A stretch of DNA of 64,000 nt. Origin: Cymbomonas tetramitiformis. Taxonomy: Eukaryota > Chlorophyta > Pyramimonadophyceae > Pyramimonadales > Pyramimonadaceae. Made by a program: the position numbers and the translations under genes. Below, one piece after another: positions 56,087 through 64,000 of this stretch; the first letter of the stretch is position 1; every line of letters starts with the position of its first letter. The notes below the pieces were generated by a model that was not told the origin of the DNA, did no database searches, and saw nothing but the letters and a program-made list of their open reading frames with translations. Location: assembly GCA_001247695.2 (NCBI GenBank), contig LGRX02035310.1, positions 1 through 64,000 of the forward strand, in the 5' to 3' direction.

Positions 56087-59000
56087 TTTTTAGTTGTATT
56101 TCTAGCTTATCATCTTCCCCCCTCAAGGAAGTGTATTGCTAGGCGGTTGTCAAGCGCCGTTCAAATACAACAGAGGTCCGACCTCTATGTGATGACGTGA
56201 AGCTTTCTATGAAGCTGGATAGCAGTTCTCGGGTTGCAGCCCATTGCACCGAAGGTGCATTGCAGTTATTGGGATGCAGCCCGAATCCACGTCATCAGCA
56301 TGGGTCATATAGTGCCCAAGCATGTGCTGTATATATACAATACTACCCTCCAGCGGCGAAGTGGCTTGCTATTACCATCATCGTATGCCGTGGGATATCA
56401 ATATATGATCAGAGAGCATGGATATATATATATATATATGTACCATGTTTGTCAATATTGGAGAGACTATGTCTTCTTTAAAATCCTCATGGTCATATGT
56501 ATAATGGTGCTATACTGATGTCAACACCTTCTCTCTGAGTGATTCATTAATTTCAGATGTGATGTCGTGGCATAAAATATGTCCACGTCATTGGCACGAG
56601 TCATGTTGTGTCCATGCATACACGATCTTAGCGCAGGTCACAATACAGTGCCCGAGCATACGCGATTTTAGCGTAGGTCACATTGTGCCTCTGTTTATTA
56701 CATCTGAGAATATCTGTTACTCATCTTTATGAGTCTAGACAGCATTGTGCTGATTGCAATGCTTTCTCTGGTGACTTGTATATCACTGATTATACCTTAT
56801 GTGGTGATCAGTCCAGTGCAATATTTTGTCACCGGGATGTACAGGGATTGTGAATGATTGCAATCCAACCGGAGGAATAATCCCAACAGCTTATTCTGTA
56901 CTAATGAATTCATCGGAGTTATACTCATTTCGACGATTCAAAAACCCATGTCATTGTAGTGATGACAACTCATGTGAATATATAGGGTTTTTATCAGAAT
57001 GCTTTTATGTGATGTCAACATATTATGAACAATTCACTTGCATCTCAGGACAAAGGAGTTACGCTTGGAAGGTCTTGCATGGTGGTCACCAACAGTTATC
57101 AGCTGTTATTCGGGTGCCATATTCTGCCTTCAGCACTGGGACTATATCAACCAGTCTTATAGCGATGCACTTGTCCTTCCTATAGTGCCAAAGTGTATCA
57201 GGTGGGATATATATATTAACTATCATCTTCTGATCCAGGAAATGCAATTAAGCATGGTATCAGGTTATATGTTATATATATAGTTCAGCATTCCAAACTT
57301 ACTCGAGAATGTAAATGCTGAGCAAGAGTCAACTTATAGTCATTGGGATATGGTTTCCCATCCGAGTTTATACTTTATTAGTGATGGTGGATTTAACGTT
57401 GTACAGATTTCAACGTTATTTGTGGATGCAGTGATTTTATCAAAAGCAATCCATCAGAAATCACCATATCGGAATATGAAATGGATATGTGTGAATCCTT
57501 TATCCACCTTCTTCCCCCCTTGAGGAAGTGTGAACACATAGGCAGTCAGTTGTTATATATATCTCATAGCTTATAGCTTATAGGTTATAGCATGCAGTCC
57601 TTATAGGAAGCAGCTGTTACAGTTTTAGGGTTGTTGCCCAACAGTTCTTGGGTTGTTGCCCGACAGTTCTTGGGTTGTTGCCCGATTTATAATCATGTCT
57701 GTGTCGAAAACAGCATGATATGTTAATGCTAAATACGAAGTTTATCGAAATTATAGTAGCATTTTAGGGCATGTAATGTTACAGTGGCCCATACACCCAA
57801 TAATATGATTAGGGTGTTACATGGTATCAGTAACCCTAAAATAGGTAAAAAATAAGCAGTATAATTTTTTTGCAAAGGTTTTTAAGCAAAACTGCATTTA
57901 ATACCTAAATAAATGTAAGGTGGTTTTCAGAGGGTACGTTACACCCCTGACACACACATTTAATTTTAGGGGTGTTACAGGGTGTTACAAGTGCTGTATA
58001 AATCAGGGAATATTCAGATATAGCTGAATAATCAGATCAGCAAAAAAAAATCCACACACATTTTTCATTTTGAAATCATGCGTGGGAGTTTTTTTACGTA
58101 TTTTGTTACAGCCAACATGTATACCCCTATATATTACACACCTAATATTTAGGGTGTTACACGAGATATGACCATGGTCATTATGATTTTCTGATACCTT
58201 AATAGGTATAGAATCATAATTTAAAATAAAATGGGCACACATTTTTCATTTTGAAATCATGCGTGGAGCATTTTTACCCATTTTTCAGCTTTTTCAGCTA
58301 TCTGATATATTGCCTCGGTGACATATCTCAGTGTATATGTGGAATGTAAAGTACAGAATCACTGCAACAAACTTCACTTTGGCACATGATAAATTTCATG
58401 GCAAATAAGTGAATTGTGCTGTATATCAACATCTATGGTTGATAGCATTTCTGGGTTTTACTGATTTAAACCCATGGCAGCAATTGTACATTCTGGTGAT
58501 ATATAAGTTATCAACTTAAGTGGGAACATCCAGTTAGGAACATCCACTTTAGTGATATTTGTCAATCTATGATCTGTTCTGAGCATAGGTCTGTGCTCTA
58601 AGATTTATCAAAATGATATTTCTTATTTAGAACATATCTGGACATTGCTTGATACAATCACAACAATTTAACACAACACATTTGTATGTGTGTGTTGTCC
58701 TTAACAACTATATCAGATGTCATGTAGATACTGATCTGTGAGTTGCATGCATTTGAACTGATCAGATCTGAATCAACTGTCAATGTGCAACGTAGTTGTT
58801 GATATTGCTCCAGCGATGATATGTGGAATGACGAGTGGACTGCACCCAACAGTTACCAGCTGTTTCATGGGTGCAGTATTTGCCTTCGGGTCTGGAGATA
58901 ACTCCATCCAGCCCTACAGCATCTTGTCTTATCCTGCTCCCTTATCTATCGCAATCACTGACATTTTCCACGCACATGTGTTTGGAAAATGGTATGTACA

Positions 59001-60554
59001 TTATCATACACATAGTAGATATTTAAGTTAATCAATTCACTTTGAATCAGTGAATGTTAATACATACAATGCAGTGTGTGTGTATGCATGCAGTGCTTAC
59101 TGATTAGCACTTTTATCAGTGTATGTGTGTGTGTGTAAGATAACTTTTACACACTTTACAGTAGAATATGTTCTGGATATTACAATATCCTAGACAATTC
59201 ATCATGCAAGATAGTCAGTATACCATGCACTGATTACATCTAACATGATATAGCAAGTTTAGGGATTATTGTAATTCCATAATAATCTCATTACAAAATG
59301 AGTTGCTGGGTATATTTCACATACAGCTCCGGTGAGCATCCTTCCAGTAATCCACAGTAGAACAATATGTTGACCGAGGAGTATCTCGACTCCACCGGGT
59401 CACATTGAGCTAATTATTGTGTTTAAGATTACTGAATAGGCACCTTATACTGTATGGGTTCTAATATAGTTTAGCATGCACTGCAATGTGCTTATGCAAT
59501 GTTCATGTATCACAGCATGATGCTAATATACCAGTTGCTAACGTGATCCAACTGATATATATACACTACAGCTGGTATCGTGATCAAGCTGTATTATTAA
59601 TGCATGCACAATTCACAATGTTGCAATCACTCAGCATAAAATGTATACATGGTATAATAATGCATGTACTGCATGTTGGTGATTGCTGCAAGTGATGTGT
59701 GTGCATGTGTGCATGTGTGTGTGTGTGTGTTGATCCACACACACCTATTGTGCACTCATTATTATATTTCTGGTGAGCATGAATGCTGATGATTAAGAGT
59801 ATTTGTACAGTTGATCTTAGCAACATCTCGACATCATCATCATCGCAAATTGAAATCTTTCATAGCACGCTGCAAATAACTTATGCAAAAGAGCGCGCTG
59901 CTGATGAAAAGCATGTATTGTCGTCGCCATTCATCAGCGCATTATACGAGCGCTGACATGTATGCGGATCAAAATTCCGTCGATGACCACTATGCCATAT
60001 ATCATTCTGAACAATTTTCGAGCGTGATTCATACAAGCGCGCGCATGCTGCGATCCACTTCTGCAAAAATATGCGACCATCGCGCATGCTGCCAACTGCA
60101 AATTAGTGACCATCGCGCATGCTGCCAACTGCAAATTAGTATATCGCGCATCAACATGTATGAAGCCGTACAAAAAGCAATTTGGTGCAATCATGAAAAT
60201 CGTGATGCTGCGCTGATGACTTTCCGCGCGGAAACGATTTCGCTGCTGATTCGTCGCATCTGCGAACATGCATACATTTGCGAACCATTTATGCGAGTAC
60301 GTTTCATTGCTGCGCTGATGTATGCCATATGCACACCTTATCGTATAGTATGTGCGATCAGCTGTTTCTGCGAGTGCGCTTCTGTGAACGCGAAAATTTT
60401 CTCGCACGCTATCTTCGCTATTGCAGCAGATATATCAATATTCAATTTATGCGAGTGCGTCGCCTTATGTGCTCCGCAACCTGTCAACACAAATTAATGA
60501 TATCTATGCGCTGCACACAATTGAGTTCTCGTATCGTGCCTTGACGAGTTTTTT

Positions 60555-60569
60555 TTGAGAATACCATTA
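60555..60569 (-). promoter_or_regulatory. Primer-binding site of the large element
   Basis: On the minus strand TAATGGTATTCTCA follows LTR B. TGGTAT is the start of the initiator-Met complementary site, as in the TRIM at 27024. Confidence 0.6.
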
Positions 60570-60613
60570 TGTTAGGGCTGATATGCGAGCCCACAAATAT
60601 TATACAATATATC
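60570..60613 (-). repeat. LTR B of the large element, first part
   Basis: TGTTAGGGCTGATATGCGAG to ACAATATATC is identical to the start of LTR A. It is interrupted after ATATC by the gag-only element. Confidence 0.92.
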
Positions 60614-60795
60614 TGTTGGATATACCCCTAGGACTCGGGATATATACACTCAGTGATCAGTTTTCTCAGAATGTAATAAAGTTGATAAGTTAACCCGATA
60701 TAACGGGCATAAACAGTTAGGGTTCGGGTTCGGGTGACAGTCATACACACTACTATAGGAAGAGTCACAAAGCAAGCGGTGTGACTGTTCCAGCA
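60614..60795 (-). repeat. 3' LTR of the 60.6-kb gag-only element
   Basis: Plus-strand ends are TGTTGGATATAC and GTTCCAGCA. The internal purine tract starts at 60796. Confidence 0.92.
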
Positions 60796-61009
60796 CACCA
60801 CCTAGTGTGGTGACTGGCTAGCCGAAAGTGAAACCTGTGAACAAACACCATCTACAGCGGTGGAAATTGGGCTCTAAGGGAAGGCCTGTCCTTTCTGGCA
60901 GGGCGGTTCCCAGTCAAGAGTTGTAAATCTGAAACCGGTCCGTGATCGGACCCCTCTGCACATACAGCTACGGTCAATCTCACTGTGCAGGAGCGGCATG
61001 ATTAACTTC

Positions 61010-63496
61010 CTAGCCACTAGTTGGCGGTGGCACTGCTGCGCCAGCCCGCAGCACAGTCATGGTGCCGTGAATTGAAGTCGTCGATGCCGTGATTGAATCA
61101 TTCGTAGAGCCAGAAAAGGAATCTGAATTTTGTCGATCGTCGTGCACAGCCGCATGGTCTCCAGAGCTCTGCTCCTCGTCATCGGACGAGTACGGTGGTG
61201 GCGGGTAAGGTGGTGACTGTGGAACATAATCAGGGTCGGGATTATACAGCCATGGTGGCTGCGGGACATTGCGGAGAGTGTGGAACCCCTGTCGCAGCTC
61301 CCGATACCGCGTCTGCCGATGCGGCGGAATAGCAGCCGGCGCCGCAAAAGTGAATGCAGGCTCGTTGTTGGTTGTCTCAGCAGCACCACCGACCTCCAGG
61401 CCGGTGTGGTCCGGTGCACATGCCTCGCCAGGGGCGGCAGCTGTGAGTGGCGCCGCGGTGGCGCATACACAAAAGAACGCACAAAGCATTACCGCAATCG
61501 CCGAAGAGCGGGCAAACCCCCAAGGCGGTGCACCGCATCCCGGACGAGATGCTGTAGGGCGCGGGACCGCATCCTCACCGTCAATAGAGTCACACCCAGT
61601 TGCAGAGTCGTCCACGTCGCCGTCGCAAGAGTCGGTCTCCGACCCGGCGTGCATGTACCGCATCGCGAAGTCCTTGCCCGCAGCCGTGATCGAGAGTCCC
61701 CCCATCCGCGCGATCTTGTCCGCAAAGCAGAGGTCGGGCTCGTGCGCGTGCATGGGGTCCACCGGCATCATGTCACCGGCGTCGGACGCCTCCGACTCGT
61801 CCGGGTAAACATGCGTGATTGCCGCCGGCGGTGGAGCCGGCGGTGGGTCCTCCCGGACATGCGTGCAAGCGGCAGCCGAGATCCCGCTCTCGACACCACC
61901 GACCGTGAAGCCGCCCATGTGGGTGGCAGGCTGGCAGTAGGGCAGGAATTCCTGCAACGCACCGTCTTCCTGCTCCGGCTCGATCCCGAAGGAACACGCC
62001 GAAACGCCGTCGAGCATCTCCGGCTTGCCCCCCGCCAGAAGGCAGAGTGCATCGAACCGCTCGCCGTTGTGCTCGTCCATGGCCGTCTGAAACTGCTCCG
62101 CCAGCAAGTCGTTCTCGATGTCACCGAGGGAGAAGCTGTGGAAGCTTCCCCCAGCGCCGTGCTTGCCGCCGTTCGGGCAGTCGCGGTGCCAGTGGCGGGC
62201 CTCGTCCTTCTTGCACGTTGAATTTTGGTAGAACGGAATGAAGTCACCGCTGCCCTTGTGGAAAGCAACGCGCTTCCTCACCTGCGATTGCTGCCAGTTT
62301 CCCCCCGTTGGGAGGTCACCTGCCGCAAAACGAACACCGGAGCCGCCTCCCCCGTTGCCGATCTTGTTCTTGTCCGCCCGCGGGGTAAAACCCCGCCCGT
62401 TAACCTTGTCCGTGAGGACCTTCAGCTGCCGCTTCACGTCGAGGATGATGGCCGTGAGGTCGGACAGCTGCGAGGTGTCGCCGTCAGTGGCCACGGCTGC
62501 CGCGGACAGGGTGAACGAGGCAGTGTGCGTACCGGCTGCCACGTGTCGGGCGTAGCACTCGAGGACCCATTGCTGAATGGTGAGGAGGTCCACGGCCGCC
62601 CGCTGCTGGTGTGTGAAGAGTCGTGACACCACCGGCGCGTAGAATCCCGGGTCCAGCGCCGCGAGGAACAACTCCTTCACCTCGTCATCGTCGAGGGTGT
62701 TGCGCCTCTTGGCGGACCGCAAGGCCGCGTTGAAATCCGTGATGGACTCGGACGGGTCGGTGTAGGCCTTGAAGCGGACGCTAAGGAGGTCCGATGTCCC
62801 CTGAAAGGGTGCACCGGAGTCCAGCAGACGCCTTGCGAGCTCCAGAAGGGCCCGCTTGCCGTCCAGCGGGTGCAATGTCGCAGAGGCCTCGAGCCAGTCA
62901 CCCGCCGGAGAGGCGGGACATACGATGAGCTCGAGCGTTGAAAAAAGAAGTTTGTTGGCCTCGGGACGGACGGCCAACGTGGAGTCCTCCAAGTCGAACA
63001 TCGGCGCAAATAAAGCATCCTGCGCCTCGAATGCCTCCTGGAGAGCAGGCACCAGCTTGGAGAGAAGCACCTGCGCGTTGGATTCCGTTCCTGTGAAACG
63101 GTCATGTTTCTCACGGAAACACTTCCGGATCACGTGCTTCGCCACGCTCTCGTCGAAGCGCTCACGGGTGAGAGAGCGAACACCCGCCAAGAAAACAGCT
63201 TGAGCGGAGTTCGCAGCCGGAACACCAGTAGTTGCCGGCGTAGCCGGCGTGACGGAATTACGGGCAGCAGCGGAGTCGAAAATCGTAGCCAAAGAGCGTC
63301 GGCGAGACGCCATACTTGAGGTCAATCTAGTCGCAACCATGGTGAAAGAGACTGTAGAGACGAAGTGAGGGAAAATGGGACGAGGTGCGGAAGGAGCGGC
63401 GGCCAAAAGTCGTAATGTGGTTGTCGAGGAAAACAAGGGAAAGCCGTGGCGTAAAAACTTCCCCACGTGCATGTGGATGCAGAGTGACGCGGCCAA
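61010..63496 (-). CDS. Gag-like protein of gag-only retrotransposon, C-terminal membrane segment, intact
   Basis: The open frame is 828 codons. The first Met gives a hydrophobic/Pro-rich leader of about 52 residues before MVATRLTSSMASRRRSLATIF, the basic start equivalent to TTRSKK in the 45-kb protein; either Met could be used. The middle is helical gag-like (HVIRKCFREKHDRFTGTE, LHPLDGKRALLELARRL, FLAALDPGFYAPVVSRLF). A knuckle-like CKKDEARHWHRDC follows, but the first Cys of the usual CCHC is missing. Then comes an acidic region, GCGAPPWGF, a membrane segment (IAVMLCAFFCVCATAAPL), and a Pro-rich, Ser/Asp-rich tail containing PPYPPPPYSSDDEE. It presumably coats element RNA; no enzymatic motif is present. 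Confidence 0.85.
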   Translation of the reverse strand: MAASLCIHMHVGKFLRHGFPLFSSTTTLRLLAAAPSAPRPIFPHFVSTVSFTMVATRLTSSMASRRRSLATIFDSAAARNSVTPATPATTGVPAANSAQAVFLAGVRSLTRERFDESVAKHVIRKCFREKHDRFTGTESNAQVLLSKLVPALQEAFEAQDALFAPMFDLEDSTLAVRPEANKLLFSTLELIVCPASPAGDWLEASATLHPLDGKRALLELARRLLDSGAPFQGTSDLLSVRFKAYTDPSESITDFNAALRSAKRRNTLDDDEVKELFLAALDPGFYAPVVSRLFTHQQRAAVDLLTIQQWVLECYARHVAAGTHTASFTLSAAAVATDGDTSQLSDLTAIILDVKRQLKVLTDKVNGRGFTPRADKNKIGNGGGGSGVRFAAGDLPTGGNWQQSQVRKRVAFHKGSGDFIPFYQNSTCKKDEARHWHRDCPNGGKHGAGGSFHSFSLGDIENDLLAEQFQTAMDEHNGERFDALCLLAGGKPEMLDGVSACSFGIEPEQEDGALQEFLPYCQPATHMGGFTVGGVESGISAAACTHVREDPPPAPPPAAITHVYPDESEASDAGDMMPVDPMHAHEPDLCFADKIARMGGLSITAAGKDFAMRYMHAGSETDSCDGDVDDSATGCDSIDGEDAVPRPTASRPGCGAPPWGFARSSAIAVMLCAFFCVCATAAPLTAAAPGEACAPDHTGLEVGGAAETTNNEPAFTFAAPAAIPPHRQTRYRELRQGFHTLRNVPQPPWLYNPDPDYVPQSPPYPPPPYSSDDEEQSSGDHAAVHDDRQNSDSFSGSTNDSITASTTSIHGTMTVLRAGAAVPPPTSG

Positions 63497-63710
63497 GGAA
63501 AGTGGTGTCGGATCCGACCAAAGTTTCCAACGTCAACCAACGCGAAGCGAGGAAAATGAGTCCGCCTCGTGCACAAGCTTTCCGTAAATCCAATCAACCA
63601 GGCATCAGCTAGGCCATACCGCTCCGCCGCGCCTCTAGTGGAGCCCCTCACTCCATCTCAAGCGTCGCTGTTTAGCCAGACATGGCTAAAATTCGCAGTG
63701 TCTAAAAAAG

Positions 63711-63728
63711 AGTGCGTGGGGCCAAACC
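63711..63728 (-). promoter_or_regulatory. Primer-binding-site candidate
   Basis: On the minus strand GGTTTGGCCCCACGCACT follows the 5' LTR; its TGGCCCCA core equals that of the 45-kb element. Confidence 0.55.
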
Positions 63729-63910
63729 TGTTGGATATACCCCTAGGACTCGGGATATATACACTCAGTGATCAGTTTTCTCAGAATGTAATAAAGTTGA
63801 TAAGTTAACCCGATATAACGGGCATAAACAGTTAGGGTTCGGGTTCGGGTGACAGTCATACACACTACTATAGGAAGAGTCACAAAGCGAGCGGTGTGAC
63901 TGTTCCAGTA
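63729..63910 (-). repeat. 5' LTR of the 60.6-kb gag-only element
   Basis: The plus-strand end reads CCAGTA instead of CCAGCA, so in sense orientation the LTR begins TACTGG rather than TGCTGG. Apart from that there is one other substitution relative to the 3' LTR. Confidence 0.92.
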
Positions 63911-63915
63911 ATATC

Positions 63916-64000
63916 AAATAAACACTGTGCTGTTGAACGGCACACACAAGTGTAACAATCAAGCGGGTTGTGAGTTGCAGTCTCTGGATAAAGAACTGCT
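63916..64000 (-). repeat. LTR B of the large element, resumed after the insertion
   Basis: From AAATAAACACTG to the window end the sequence equals 50446-50530 of LTR A without a difference. The element and its outer flank continue beyond the window. Confidence 0.9.

Larger units (their letters stand above)
51003..60569 (-). other. Interior of the large element: non-coding, patchwork repeats
   Basis: CAGTTCTTGGGATGCAGCC-type motifs occur at 51195, 51890-51990, 56220-56285 and (as TTGGGTTGTTGCCC) at 57630-57685. TRIM-interior homology lies at 56165-56335 and 56565-56715 (GTGATGACGTG, TACGCGATTTTAGCGTAGG). Two diverged copies of a block with CAACAGTTATCAGCTGTT sit at 57085 and 58848. A 9-bp-level scan by eye finds no RT, RNase H or integrase motif on either strand. 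The last 700 bp (59850-60540) differ in composition. Confidence 0.65.
60614..63910 (-). mobile_element. Complete gag-only LTR retrotransposon (TR-GAG-like), 3.3 kb, intact ORF
   Basis: LTRs of 182 bp at 60614-60795 and 63729-63910 differ at only two positions. The 5-bp duplication ATATC lies at 60609-60613 and 63911-63915, inside LTR B of the large element. Sense is minus: 5' LTR at 63910-63729, PBS-like TTTGGCCCCACGCACTC beside it, a single long gag ORF, and GTCACCACACTAGGTGGTG before the 3' LTR, matching the region before the 3' LTR of the 45-kb element. There is no pol. High LTR identity and an open frame suggest recent activity using proteins from an autonomous partner. Confidence 0.92.
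50402..64000 (-). mobile_element. Large non-coding LTR element (LARD-like), runs off the right edge
   Basis: LTR A (50402-51002) and the visible pieces of LTR B (60570-60613 and 63916-64000) are identical over the 129 bp that can be compared. Sense is the minus strand: the purine tract AAGAGGGGAGATC adjoins LTR A, and TAATGGTATTCTCA next to LTR B is an initiator-Met-like primer site. The interior (51003-60569, about 9.6 kb) has no gag or pol of normal length, as in large retrotransposon derivatives. It contains segments also present in the TRIM at 26.4 kb. LTR B is interrupted by a gag-only element. Confidence 0.85.

Noticed and set aside
1..64000. CRISPR arrays, bacterial operons, rRNA genes
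   Set aside because: Tandem arrays here have no spacer-repeat alternation, genes have introns, and no rRNA-like conserved blocks were seen.

Overview
The window looks like a repeat-rich nuclear chromosome segment of a eukaryote with spliceosomal GT-AG introns. A green-lineage alga or a similar protist is my best guess, because the main host gene matches the four-CBS-domain, membrane-tailed proteins best known from plants and algae. Nothing in the sequence fixes the species. There is no bacterial operon logic, no CRISPR array and no rRNA operon.

Three host genes can be modelled, all on the minus strand. (1) A six-exon CBS-domain protein gene spans 16518 to 6305; all exon phases agree (2481 nt, 826 codons plus stop). 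(2) A two-exon NYN/PIN-like nuclease gene spans 20324 to 19218. (3) An ankyrin-repeat gene spans at least 41874 to 36663; its introns are packed with minisatellites, and one of these multiplies a splice donor. The 5' end of gene 3 is unresolved.

Everything else I can recognise is mobile DNA. Left edge: a 173-bp tandem repeat, a LINE with a Ulp1-like cysteine protease domain and an APE-type endonuclease (1-3270), then a decayed retroelement with an aspartic-protease motif and a membrane segment (3245-5000). The CBS gene's introns hold inverted interspersed repeats (8973-11361). At 21925 there is a solo LTR. At 24.3-26.1 kb lies a gag pseudogene split by a piggyBac-like TTAA element. At 26398-27316 there is a complete miniature LTR element (TRIM) whose LTRs each contain a tRNA gene-like sequence, followed by a 1.2-kb foldback. 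At 45238-49661 there is a complete gag-only LTR element with its own MITE. From 50402 to beyond the right edge runs a large, largely non-coding LTR element (LARD-like), whose second LTR is split by another complete gag-only element (60614-63910).

Two element families dominate and nest in each other. Family A (gag-only, TR-GAG-like): LTRs TGCTGG...TA/CA, a PBS containing TGG(A/C)CCCA, a PPT ending GGTGGTG, and one Gag-like protein with a hydrophobic leader, zinc-knuckle-like motif and C-terminal membrane segment. Family B (TRIM/LARD): LTRs starting TGTC, an initiator-Met-like PBS TGGTAT, a GAGGGGAGAT PPT and a recurrent CAGTTCTTGGGATGCAGCC motif. The most noteworthy object is the family B TRIM with a tRNA-like gene in sense orientation inside its LTR, an arrangement comparable to the 5S-carrying Cassandra TRIMs.
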